Origin: Sulfuricurvum sp. | GTDB taxonomy: Bacteria > Campylobacterota > Campylobacteria > Campylobacterales > Sulfurimonadaceae | Assembly: GCF_023229695.1 (NCBI RefSeq) | Contig: NZ_JALNYS010000004.1 | Location: 120,682-184,681 of the forward strand | Length of the DNA: 64,000 nucleotides | Direction: 5' to 3' | Part shown: in pieces, positions 1 to 7,564 of the stretch | How the letters are laid out: each line of letters starts with the position of its first letter | How positions within the stretch are numbered: the first letter of the stretch is position 1 | Position numbers and translations under genes: made by a program | The notes under the pieces: model-generated | The model's input: only the letters and a program-made list of their open reading frames with translations | Databases searched by the model: none | What the model was told of the DNA's origin: nothing

Positions 1-1
1 G

Positions 2-715
2 TTGCAAGTGCCAGATATTGCTCGTTTTTTAGTTACTGATGGTATGGAAGTGATTGTAGAGCCAGAGCAAGCAGCTGATATGCAAAGTGTATGTTTATAT
101 ATTTTAGGTTCATGTATAGGGGCGATAATGCACCAACGTAATCAGTTGATTTTACATGGAAATGCTATTCGTATAGGAGATAAGAGCATTATTTTTGTTG
201 GAGCATCTGGCAAAGGGAAATCTACTTTGGCAGCAGCTTTTTATCAAAGAGGTTATGAGATTTTGGCGGATGATTTAGCGGTCATAGACTCTCAAAATCG
301 AGTACTCCCAAGTTACCCGCAAATTAAACTTTGGAAAGATAGTGCTGACCAAATGGCAATTAACACCTCTGACTTAGAACGTATTCGTCTTCAGATTTCT
401 AAATATAACTACCCTATTGAAGCTGGATTTTGTAAAATAGCACTCCCAGTAAATACTATTTATGTATTACACACCCATGATAAAGAGGAGTTTTTATTTG
501 AAGAAGTGTACGGTTTGCATAAAATGCCAATCATTAGAAATCAGACATATCGTTTAGGATATGTTAAAGCGCCTCAAACACAAAAGGCACACTTAGCTAA
601 TTGCGCGCGCATAGCTCAAAAGATTCGCGTGGTGCGGGTAACAAGACCGGAACGTGGATTTAAGCTACAAGAGCTAATCGAACGTATTATAGAAGACGTC
701 AAGGTAAAGAAATGA
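2..715 (+). CDS. HprK-like serine kinase, 5' end cut by window
   Basis: The protein resembles HPr-kinase-like enzymes that tailor lasso peptides, and it is a paralogue of the kinase at 3630-4541. The Walker A loop GASGKGKST lies near residue 68, followed by the family's DDLAVID and LPSYPQIKLW stretches, which match DDAIALY and LPSYPNAKLW in the second kinase. Compared with that 303-residue paralogue about 65 N-terminal residues are missing, and the frame is open to the left edge, so the true start lies outside the window and the TTG at position 2 is not a credible start. The gene reads as more AT-rich than its neighbours, which may mean a different origin. It converges on the B2 protease gene at 761. 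Its substrate is unknown; a neighbouring RiPP precursor is the reasonable guess. Confidence 0.75.
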   Translation: MQVPDIARFLVTDGMEVIVEPEQAADMQSVCLYILGSCIGAIMHQRNQLILHGNAIRIGDKSIIFVGASGKGKSTLAAAFYQRGYEILADDLAVIDSQNRVLPSYPQIKLWKDSADQMAINTSDLERIRLQISKYNYPIEAGFCKIALPVNTIYVLHTHDKEEFLFEEVYGLHKMPIIRNQTYRLGYVKAPQTQKAHLANCARIAQKIRVVRVTRPERGFKLQELIERIIEDVKVKK

Positions 716-760
716 TGTTGCTCACAATACGAAGTTTGGAGAGGGTAGATACTTGAGACA

Positions 761-1243
761 TTAACGAGCCTTATGGATCGAGGAGAATACGGAGACAACG
801 GTAAAATTTCGGTGCCCTGCAGCGCCGCAGAGGATTACTGTGCCGTTTCGAAGCCATGCATGGGCTTTGAGCCCCGAACCCTCTTCGTCGCGCGCCACTC
901 CAAGATAGAGGTTCCATTCTAGCCCCCTGCGACGAAGCATCCGTTGTGCCGCGATTGCTTGAGGGAGGCAGACACTCTCCCAGGGGGTATAGCGCACCGC
1001 TAGCGCAATCGCATGCGCAATATGAATCGCTCTTGTATCCGTCACTGTTTCTTTCGGAAGATCGTTCTTATCGATCAGTGTCCCGAGGGTGGGGGCGATA
1101 CGTTTGAAGGGGATAAATGCTACCATGAGGCGGGCAATGCCCAGAAAGTAGGCCGCTTCGAAAAAGAGGGCTTTCTGTGCAAGAGGGAGAGCGTGCCACA
1201 CCATTAATTTACGTTTTAGAAGTGTTATAAGATTGATAGTCAT
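761..1243 (-). CDS. Lasso peptide B2 protease (transglutaminase-like)
   Basis: This 160-residue protein has the size and layout of lasso peptide B2 proteins, the cysteine proteases that remove the leader before macrolactam formation. An N-terminal helical part (residues 1-60) precedes the papain/transglutaminase-type core. The candidate catalytic Cys sits in WESVCLPQA, and the His in LKAHAWLRNG is followed by a Gly-rich end. It is transcribed away from the precursor and cyclase genes, unlike most compact lasso operons, while the RRE partner (B1) sits at 5401-5682. The ATG overlaps the stop of the upstream 82-codon reading frame in a TAATG arrangement, suggesting translational coupling if that frame is real. 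Confidence 0.8.
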   Translation of the reverse strand: MTINLITLLKRKLMVWHALPLAQKALFFEAAYFLGIARLMVAFIPFKRIAPTLGTLIDKNDLPKETVTDTRAIHIAHAIALAVRYTPWESVCLPQAIAAQRMLRRRGLEWNLYLGVARDEEGSGLKAHAWLRNGTVILCGAAGHRNFTVVSVFSSIHKAR

Positions 1244-1491
1244 TAAGGCTGCATATCCTGTTGTTTGATGAAAATACGGTTATAGGGCGGAGATTCATTC
1301 TCTGTTTTTTCCTTTTGATGTATCGTGGATCTTGGCCCACCTAAAGATATTTTTGTGATAGTAACACTATTTTCCTGAGCCGGAACAGAGAAAACTATTT
1401 TAGGAAGTGAGATCAGGTTGTTAGCCGCAGTCCATTTGATAAAAACGGACTTGAATTTGACAGTATCATATTTTTTGAGTAAACTACACAA
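1243..1491 (-). CDS. Hypothetical protein upstream of B2
   Basis: An 82-codon frame stops in a TAATG overlap with the B2 protease start. I do not recognise the product. It begins with a Lys-rich segment (MCSLLKKYDTVKFKS), has no membrane helix and has a polar C-terminal half. The 5' end overlaps the predicted promoter of the precursor gene on the other strand, so the start could be internal or the frame could be non-coding leader. The only support is the coupled overlap and its position in the cluster. Confidence 0.35.
   Translation of the reverse strand: MCSLLKKYDTVKFKSVFIKWTAANNLISLPKIVFSVPAQENSVTITKISLGGPRSTIHQKEKTENESPPYNRIFIKQQDMQP
1457..1485 (+). promoter_or_regulatory. Sigma-70-type promoter of the lasso operon
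   Basis: A perfect TTGACA at 1457-1462 is followed after 17 bases by TAAACT at 1480-1485, a fair -10 box. The start codon of the precursor gene lies 34 bases downstream with a GAAGGGG ribosome-binding site at 1506-1512. This would drive the precursor, cyclase, kinase, sulfotransferase and RRE genes. Confidence 0.5.
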
Positions 1492-1518
1492 AATTTTGAT
1501 AATCTGAAGGGGTATAAA

Positions 1519-1668
1519 ATGGTTGAAGTTCAGGAAACAGTAAAAAAATCATCGGAAACGGTGAAAGAGTCATGGAATAGACCGGAGTTCGAAGTAATCG
1601 GGGTTGAAAAGACGGAAAATCTACTTAGCCCTGGAGACGATGGGGCAGGTACGTCCACATTAAGCTAA
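1519..1668 (+). CDS. Lasso peptide precursor (A)
   Basis: A 49-codon gene with a strong ribosome-binding site (GAAGGGG, 6-base spacing) lies directly upstream of the cyclase gene. The leader contains WNRPEFEVIGVEKTE, which lines up with the Tyr-x-x-Pro-x-(aromatic/Leu) RRE-binding motif and with Thr at the penultimate leader position that lasso B proteins recognise. This predicts cleavage after Glu33 and a 16-residue core, NLLSPGDDGAGTSTLS. Core Asp7 or Asp8 would close a 7- or 8-residue macrolactam onto the N-terminal amine. The C-terminal Ser fits the target of paeninodin-type tailoring kinases. Asn as core residue 1 is unusual, so the exact cleavage site is inferred. Confidence 0.8.
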   Translation: MVEVQETVKKSSETVKESWNRPEFEVIGVEKTENLLSPGDDGAGTSTLS

Positions 1669-1716
1669 GCCGTTCAGTGCTGGCATAGGGGTTAGATTTT
1701 TGAATAACGGAGTGGG

Positions 1717-3591
1717 ATGAGTGTATTAATCGGCATTGTAAAACGGCAGGGCGATAGCGTCAAAAAAAGTGAGATTGATACCCTATACGAAGCGGCGCAA
1801 AGAGTTGTACACTATTCGCATAGAGAAGTTTTTCACCGTAACGCTGCTTTTAGCTCTTTACATACCTACGGCAGTGAAATGCCGTTTTATTGTGAAGAAG
1901 AAGGGATTCTCTTCGCAACGCAGGGGAAGATCGATAATCGCTCTGAATTGTTTCAACTCCTTGATCTAAAAGAGGAGAGTGATGACATCATCAGTGATGA
2001 AATGCTGATATTCCATATGTTCCTCAAATTTCGGGAAGAAACACCGAACATGATGCTGGGAAATTGGTCCTTAGCCGCCTACGATTTTCAAGAAGAGAAA
2101 CTTTTTTTGGCGCAAGATCCTTTTGCAGCAACCGCTTTGTACTACTATATCGATTCCGATACCGTTATATTTTCCAATATTATAAAACCGCTGTTAAAAT
2201 CCGAACATGTTCCGAAAACCCTTAATCTTGAGAAAATCATCGAACGTGAAGGATCGCTTAAAGCCGGAGAGAAAGACGCGACGGTTTATAAAGCCATCAA
2301 GCTTCTTGGCCCTGCACATCGGATGTGGGTAGATACTGCGAAATATCACAAAGAGCGGTACTGGTTTCCGGAAAAGTTACCCGTTCGTCGTGATATCCGC
2401 GCCGAAGATGCAGCTGTAGAGCTAAAAGCAATTTTTACCGAAGCGGTTCGCTGCCGCTTACGGAGTAAAAAACCTGTTGCCTCGACACTTAGTGGCGGTT
2501 TGGACAGTGGAAGCGTATCGGTGATGGCGAGTGAATTGCTAAAACAGGAGGGGGCAAAACTTCATACCTTCAGTCATGTCCCTTTTTTTGATATCCATAA
2601 CGATACGAGAAGCGCATACACATTCGGAGACGAACGCCCTAATATCGAAGCAACGGTTTCTCATAACGGCAATATTATTCCGCACTACTTTGATTCTGCT
2701 GGGCTAACCCCACTGGAAGGGATACGTAATTTATTACAAATTGCAGATGAGCCGATACCTATCGCTTCGAACGCATACTGGCTGATGGATCTAATGACCC
2801 AAGTGAGAGAGGGAAATTTCGGTGTTTTGATGAACGGGCAGATGGGAAATGGAACGATTTCATGGAGAGGCTATGAGCAGGGGTTAAACGCGCGCCAACT
2901 GCTGAAGAGATACGGGATAAAAGCTGTATTCAGGCATAAACTCTATAATCCGCTGATATACGGATATATCAAACCGCTTGTTCAAGCTTTATTTTATAAT
3001 GACGATTGGAAAAGTCACTGCTATTTAAGTACGGAGTTTGCAAAAAAGGTCAACTTACAAGAAAAACTTCGGCAAAGGAGACGTATGAATTTTATAAATT
3101 TTTTACTTCCTCCGAGAGAGATGCAGTTAGAACTGCTTAAAATCGGTTATACACCGCAATTAACCACCGGAGCTCTATTCGCCTATCATTTCGGTTTTGA
3201 GTACAGCGATCCTACGGCTGATAAAAGGATCGTTGAATTTATATTGCAGATGCCGAATGAAGTTTTTATCAACGAGAGCGGGGAATCAAAACAGCTTTTA
3301 AAACGGATGATGAAAGATCTGTTGCCCGAAAAGGTTCTTTTTGATAAGCGAAACGGAAAACAAAGCGCCGATATGATGGAGAGGATACAAGCAGATATTC
3401 CTGAGATTGAGTCGATTATCAGATCGTTCAGCACCGATTTGTGTGAGGAAGAGATTTTTGACAAATCAAGGCTTTTATATGATCTCGATCAGGTTAAGCA
3501 AAAAAAATCGAGTTTTAAACAGCTCCATTTTATCCTGAGAACGGTTGTGACTATGGAATTTTTAAATCAGCATAAAAAAATGACGGCATAA
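1717..3591 (+). CDS. Lasso cyclase, asparagine-synthetase-like (C)
   Basis: This 624-residue protein has an N-terminal class II glutamine amidotransferase-like domain (about 1-200) and a C-terminal asparagine synthetase/beta-lactam synthetase domain with the ATP-pyrophosphatase loop STLSGGLDSGSVS near residue 255. The N-terminus reads MSVLIGIV, so the nucleophilic Cys at position 2 of true glutaminase domains is absent. That argues against asparagine synthesis from glutamine and for the lasso C role, which activates the ring Asp/Glu side chain by adenylation. It starts 48 bases after the precursor stop, with GGAG at 1709-1712. The length is typical for lasso cyclases. Confidence 0.85.
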   Translation: MSVLIGIVKRQGDSVKKSEIDTLYEAAQRVVHYSHREVFHRNAAFSSLHTYGSEMPFYCEEEGILFATQGKIDNRSELFQLLDLKEESDDIISDEMLIFHMFLKFREETPNMMLGNWSLAAYDFQEEKLFLAQDPFAATALYYYIDSDTVIFSNIIKPLLKSEHVPKTLNLEKIIEREGSLKAGEKDATVYKAIKLLGPAHRMWVDTAKYHKERYWFPEKLPVRRDIRAEDAAVELKAIFTEAVRCRLRSKKPVASTLSGGLDSGSVSVMASELLKQEGAKLHTFSHVPFFDIHNDTRSAYTFGDERPNIEATVSHNGNIIPHYFDSAGLTPLEGIRNLLQIADEPIPIASNAYWLMDLMTQVREGNFGVLMNGQMGNGTISWRGYEQGLNARQLLKRYGIKAVFRHKLYNPLIYGYIKPLVQALFYNDDWKSHCYLSTEFAKKVNLQEKLRQRRRMNFINFLLPPREMQLELLKIGYTPQLTTGALFAYHFGFEYSDPTADKRIVEFILQMPNEVFINESGESKQLLKRMMKDLLPEKVLFDKRNGKQSADMMERIQADIPEIESIIRSFSTDLCEEEIFDKSRLLYDLDQVKQKKSSFKQLHFILRTVVTMEFLNQHKKMTA

Positions 3592-3629
3592 ATTTTCCCA
3601 CCTATTGTAACGTATACTAAAAGGGACCC

Positions 3630-4541
3630 ATGTTTTTGTATCAAATATTTCAACTCTCCATTACCGCCCCGTTTGAATGTCCGGAATTGTTGGAAGGGGA
3701 TGCCCAGAGTGCGTTTTTCCCAAAAATAACGGTACGGTACGGAAAAGTCCCCGATCATTTGGAAGCACCGCTTAATGCAGGGCCGATTTTCGAGGCGACC
3801 AATGATATGTTTTTATTAAAAATTCAGGAAGTTGGGAACTACCTGATACGAAACGGAAATGAGATTATCATTGATCCGCTCCCGGATGTACCGGAACAAG
3901 AGCTTAGACTTTTTTTATTAGGGTCGGCTATCGGTGCTCTGATGAATCAAAGAGGGTATCTGCTAATTCATGCCAGCGCCATTGCGACACCCAAAGGAGC
4001 TATCCTCTTTACCGGACCTTCAGGTGTCGGAAAAAGCACGACGATACAAGGATTTATCGAGCGAGGGTATCAGAAAATGTCCGATGATGCGATTGCTCTT
4101 TATTACGACGAGTCGTCGAAAAAAGTGATGATCTTACCGAGTTATCCCAATGCTAAATTGTGGCAAAAAAGTGCTGATATTCTAGGAAAAAATACGGATA
4201 ATTTACCTCGGATAAGACCTACATTCGATAAATTCTACCTCTCTACCAAAGAATACTTTTGTAATACTCCGCTTGAGCTTGCGGCGGTTTATCAAATCGT
4301 TCCGACACGATTGGCTGTGGATATTGAACTCGAAGAGGTAAATAGCATGGAGAAACTACAAATACTATTTCGTAACGTCTACCGTAAAGTTTACGCTGAA
4401 AACCTTCACCATAAACAGAACCATTTTACCATTGGAACACTTGCAGCAAAACAGAGTATTATTAAGCGCATTAAGCGTTCCGATTGCAAAAACTCCCTTG
4501 CACTGCTTTTGGATACACTGGAAGCGGATTTTAGTGCATGA
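3630..4541 (+). CDS. HprK-like lasso peptide tailoring kinase
   Basis: The 303-residue protein carries Walker A GPSGVGKST near residue 133 and the HprK-type segments MSDDAIAL and LPSYPNAKLW. Related kinases in paeninodin-type clusters phosphorylate the C-terminal Ser of the lasso precursor, and the precursor here ends in Ser. Full HPr kinase is excluded by the cluster context and by the absence of a recognisable N-terminal HprK domain. The stop overlaps the sulfotransferase start in ATGA, so the two enzymes are probably translated together. A paralogue, cut by the window edge, lies at 2-715. Confidence 0.8.
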   Translation: MFLYQIFQLSITAPFECPELLEGDAQSAFFPKITVRYGKVPDHLEAPLNAGPIFEATNDMFLLKIQEVGNYLIRNGNEIIIDPLPDVPEQELRLFLLGSAIGALMNQRGYLLIHASAIATPKGAILFTGPSGVGKSTTIQGFIERGYQKMSDDAIALYYDESSKKVMILPSYPNAKLWQKSADILGKNTDNLPRIRPTFDKFYLSTKEYFCNTPLELAAVYQIVPTRLAVDIELEEVNSMEKLQILFRNVYRKVYAENLHHKQNHFTIGTLAAKQSIIKRIKRSDCKNSLALLLDTLEADFSA

Positions 4542-5392
4542 ACGGTATCTATTGGCTCGCTTCCTACCCAAAATCAGGCAATACCTGGACCCGCGCATTT
4601 TTAGACAATTATCTCAACAATGGCGAGGCTCCGGTCAATATTAACACCATCAATAATGAGATTGCGTGTAACCGCAACTATTTTGACGAGTACATTGGGC
4701 TCTCCTCGTCCGATCTTGATGAGGGACAGATCAAACTGTATCAGCCTTATATGTATGAAGAGATGGTTAAAAAAAGCAGTGGTGACTTGTACATGAAGAT
4801 CCATGATGCCTATATCCTTAATCGAAATAATATTCCGCTTATACCGAAAAGCGTTACCAAAGGGGTAATCTATATCCTCCGCAATCCACTTGACGTTGCC
4901 GTCTCTTACGCACAACATTCCGCATCGACTATCGATAAAGCAATCCACTCTCTTTGTGATGAAACATTTATAGCTTCTAACAGCGATAGTGATTTTAAAA
5001 AGCAGCTTCCTCAGTTGTTTTTATCCTGGTCAGGACATGTTAAGAGCTGGATGGAATCGCCTCTTCGTGTTCATCTAATGCGCTATGAGGATATGAAAGC
5101 CAACCCACACGGATCGTTTCGAGAAATGCTTAAATTTATGGGTTTCGAAATCGATGAAGATCGTCTGGAAAAAGCGGTCCGTTTTTCGAGTTTTGATACC
5201 CTTAAACAACAGGAAAAGGAAAAAGGGTTCAAAGAAAAACCGACTAAAGCAGCATCTTTTTTCCGAAAAGGGCAAGTCGGTTCCTACCGGGAAGAACTCA
5301 CGCAAGAGCAGATCGATACCCTCGTCGAATATCACCGTGAAACAATGATAAAATACGGTTACCTAGATGAAAACAACCAACTCGTATATTAG
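4538..5392 (+). CDS. PAPS-dependent sulfotransferase in lasso cluster
   Basis: This 284-residue protein has the full sulfotransferase signature. The 5'-phosphosulfate loop is ASYPKSGNTWTRAFL at residues 8-22, the 3'-phosphate segment is YILRNPLDVAVSYAQH near residue 110, and the C-terminal FFRKGQVGSYREEL matches the RKGxxGxW-like PAPS-binding loop. It is cytosolic with no signal peptide. It overlaps the kinase gene by four bases and is followed nine bases later by the RRE gene, so it belongs to the lasso operon. A Ser or Thr hydroxyl of the Ser/Thr-rich tail (core residues 12-16) or a sugar or phosphate added by its neighbours could be the acceptor; that is inference. Confidence 0.85.
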   Translation: MNGIYWLASYPKSGNTWTRAFLDNYLNNGEAPVNINTINNEIACNRNYFDEYIGLSSSDLDEGQIKLYQPYMYEEMVKKSSGDLYMKIHDAYILNRNNIPLIPKSVTKGVIYILRNPLDVAVSYAQHSASTIDKAIHSLCDETFIASNSDSDFKKQLPQLFLSWSGHVKSWMESPLRVHLMRYEDMKANPHGSFREMLKFMGFEIDEDRLEKAVRFSSFDTLKQQEKEKGFKEKPTKAASFFRKGQVGSYREELTQEQIDTLVEYHRETMIKYGYLDENNQLVY

Positions 5393-5400
5393 GAAAAAGT

Positions 5401-5682
5401 ATGACAGAAATAACCAAAAATTCGATTATTACCAAAAAAGAGGGATTTCTCTCCTCCGAGATGGATGAGGGGCTGGCGATGATGAGTATCGAAAACAGCT
5501 CGTACTACGGGATGGATAAAATCGGCAAAAGCATCTGGGAGTCGTTTGAGACACCGACCAGTATTGAAACCGTATGCGCCACATTGTGTGGGCGCTTCGA
5601 CGTCAGCGAAGAGGAGTGCTTGCGCGATGTAATCGCGTTTATGGAGACGATTTATAAAGCGGGGCTTGTCGAAATTTCGTGA
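5401..5682 (+). CDS. PqqD-like RiPP recognition element (B1)
   Basis: This 93-residue protein has the winged-helix PqqD/RRE pattern: a beta-rich N-terminus (SIITKKEGFLSSEMDEGLAMM), the helix YYGMDKIGKSIWESF, and a C-terminal helical half ending FMETIYKAGLVEIS. Free-standing RREs (B1) in lasso clusters bind the leader and deliver it to B2 and the cyclase. The ribosome-binding site overlaps the sulfotransferase stop, so it is the last gene of the operon. It converges on the nucleotidyltransferase gene 14 bases away. Confidence 0.85.
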   Translation: MTEITKNSIITKKEGFLSSEMDEGLAMMSIENSSYYGMDKIGKSIWESFETPTSIETVCATLCGRFDVSEEECLRDVIAFMETIYKAGLVEIS

Positions 5683-5696
5683 TCTGCCCCCTCTGA

Positions 5697-6872
5697 CTAG
5701 CGTCGTATAATCATTTTGCCGTATTTGTAGAGAAGGCGAAAGGGTCGGATCAGGTAATAGAGTGGCTGTAAATGTGTTGGAAGGTGGATCAATCGGATAT
5801 CCGGTAATGAGGGATAAAACATGACCATTAAAGCTCTAAGTTTTAATAAAAGCGAATGATGTAAGTGTATGGAAAAATATATCTCATGGTTCCGATTTTC
5901 AATAAGATTTCGGTTATTGAAAATTTTCCAGACGCTTTGGGAGAGAATCGGTATTTTTTTATGAGACTCAATTTGAAACTGAATAGATTTAGGAAGCGGT
6001 GTAGAAAATAGAGTCTGGGAGAGGGAGAGGCCAAGCAGCAACATCGTTTTGCCTCCGACACGTTCAGCTTTACCCTCTATTGCATCCCAATCAAGATCAT
6101 TGACTTTTCGTACAAACCGGTCTACGTCCATGATCCATCGCAAGCGCATCCAGATATGTTTGGTTCCATGCATGCATAAATAGAGGAGGAGATCTTCATT
6201 CCCCATGGTTGTCATGGGGGTATTGTGCAGTGTCACCGTACGGCGTTCTTTCCAGACGTCAAGGCGGTTTATATCCCGTGAAAACCAGTCGGGAAAAAGG
6301 TTCCAATGGATCTCCGTATATACCTGATTGTGTTGATTTCTAAAACCCCAGTCACACACCCGCTTTAGAAAAGCGCTGTTTTGCGTATAAATCAATGGGA
6401 TGTCGGTGGTATACCCCTCTCGTATCAGGAGCTTCGAGATACGGGGAAAATCTTCTTTTTTGACGAAAATATCAAGATCGACGCATTGGCGAAAGTTGAT
6501 CCCCCCATAAGCGGTATCTGCCAGTATCGGCCCTTTGAAAGGGAGGGAATCGATTGCATGAGTGTTTAGTAGATTAATCAAACGGACAAGTTCACCACTC
6601 ATTTTCATATTGGTGACGACGGTTTTTGTATAGCGTTTTTTGAAGCGCTCCATGATATCCGCATCGATAATATCCGAAGCAATTTCCGAAAGCTTCAAAT
6701 AAACGATGGGGAGGACGCGATGATCAAGAGTCAGAGCTATAAAATCATCCCAGTTATGAATACGAAGGGCAGTATCACGAATAAATTCCTCCTCTTTATT
6801 GGTTGTTTGATTTTGACAACAATATAGTATTAAGAGTGTTTCATGAGAAAACAGGTGAGGAAGATACTGCAT
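5697..6872 (-). CDS. Family-5 nucleotidyltransferase (NTP_transf_5 type)
   Basis: The 391-residue protein matches the uncharacterised nucleotidyltransferase family often found in RiPP clusters. The signature is FKGPILADTAYGG near residue 112 followed by FRQCVDLDIFVKKEDF, where the DLD pair would bind metal. A C-terminal half rich in His and aromatic residues (about 230-391) follows. In pseudomycoidin-type lasso clusters a member of this family is found with the HprK-like kinase and modifies the phosphorylated tail. It is convergent to the RRE gene and has its own upstream region, so it is transcribed separately. The donor substrate cannot be told from sequence. Confidence 0.75.
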   Translation of the reverse strand: MQYLPHLFSHETLLILYCCQNQTTNKEEEFIRDTALRIHNWDDFIALTLDHRVLPIVYLKLSEIASDIIDADIMERFKKRYTKTVVTNMKMSGELVRLINLLNTHAIDSLPFKGPILADTAYGGINFRQCVDLDIFVKKEDFPRISKLLIREGYTTDIPLIYTQNSAFLKRVCDWGFRNQHNQVYTEIHWNLFPDWFSRDINRLDVWKERRTVTLHNTPMTTMGNEDLLLYLCMHGTKHIWMRLRWIMDVDRFVRKVNDLDWDAIEGKAERVGGKTMLLLGLSLSQTLFSTPLPKSIQFQIESHKKIPILSQSVWKIFNNRNLIENRNHEIYFSIHLHHSLLLKLRALMVMFYPSLPDIRLIHLPTHLQPLYYLIRPFRLLYKYGKMIIRR

Positions 6873-6941
6873 TAAACGATTCCATTAGGTATTAAAATAT
6901 TTTTATTATAGTGAAGAAGAGATTCTTTTTGCCTAAAATCA

Positions 6942-7136
6942 ATTTTCGCTTGTTTTTGGGGTTGTAGGGAGACTTGTCCCTAATGTGTGTAATACCGTCT
7001 ATCTTTAACTGTACATACGCATTTTGTCATCCCGTACTTGATACGGGATCCATCTCTTGCATTAGATTCCGTGTCGTAGCACGGAATGACGAGAGTATGC
7101 CTAGTTAATAAAGTTTGGTATAACATCAGTAAATAG
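6942..7136. repeat. Degenerate dispersed repeat with nested GTCAT element
   Basis: This occupies most of the gap between the nucleotidyltransferase and antitoxin genes (6873-7166). A piece reading CGCTTGTTTTTGGGG, shared with 21872-21890, is followed by a GTCAT...ATGAC element at 7026-7090. That element has two internal hairpins (CCCGTACTTGATACGGG and CCGTGTCGTAGCACGG). The segment ends with TAACATCAGTAAAT, a decayed right end of the TTACGCAC repeat family. No gene is visible here. Confidence 0.5.
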
Positions 7137-7159
7137 AAATAAAATATTGTAAAAATTAT

Positions 7160-7189
7160 TTGACTTGTGCATCCCAAATGGGATATAAT
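7160..7189 (+). promoter_or_regulatory. Promoter with palindromic operator for the RelB-type antitoxin
   Basis: TTGACT at 7160-7165 and TATAAT at 7184-7189 are separated by 18 bases. A perfect palindrome ATCCCAAATGGGAT (7171-7184) fills the spacer and touches the -10 box. Its position is what one expects for autorepression by a ribbon-helix-helix antitoxin. Confidence 0.65.
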
Positions 7190-7208
7190 TGTTCAAAAAG
7201 GAGCCGTT

Positions 7209-7469
7209 ATGCCAAAGATGCAAACCACCATACGCCTCGAAGAAGAGGATTACAAGCAAGCCCGTGAGATATTGGAGTTTGTCGGTATGAGCTATGCGCA
7301 GGCAATCAATATATTTAACCGTATGGTCGTCCTCAACCACGGTCTCCCTTTTGATGCCAAAATCCCGAACAAAAAGACGCTTGCCGCGATGAAGGAAGCC
7401 AAAGAGCTCAAAGGTGAATTCACGACTCTCGATGCGCTAAAGAGCGAACGTGCAGCTGTTTCGAACTAA
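7209..7469 (+). CDS. RelB/DinJ-family antitoxin, orphan
   Basis: The 86-residue protein starts MPKMQTTIRLEEEDYKQA, a typical RelB/DinJ ribbon-helix-helix N-terminus, followed by the helix FVGMSYAQAINIFNRMVV and a charged C-terminal tail that would wrap the toxin. The ATG at 7209 follows AAGGAG at 7198-7203; a frame extension upstream to 7167 would run through the promoter and is rejected. No toxin gene follows: the next gene is tex after 95 bases. The product may serve as a regulator or anti-addiction factor, or the toxin may have been lost. Confidence 0.75.
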   Translation: MPKMQTTIRLEEEDYKQAREILEFVGMSYAQAINIFNRMVVLNHGLPFDAKIPNKKTLAAMKEAKELKGEFTTLDALKSERAAVSN

Positions 7470-7564
7470 AACCTTTCAAAAGATGTTTTAAGTTAACACG
7501 TATCGGGTCACATTCACAACTATTTAACTAATCCCCTCTGATTTAAAACTATTTTAGGAACCTT

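Noticed and set aside
1717..3591. A true asparagine synthetase for amino-acid synthesis
   Set aside because: The amidotransferase Cys at position 2 is missing, and the gene sits between a lasso precursor and tailoring genes.
3630..4541. HPr kinase of the phosphotransferase system
   Set aside because: No PTS genes, no full HprK N-terminal domain, and the RiPP operon context explains it better.
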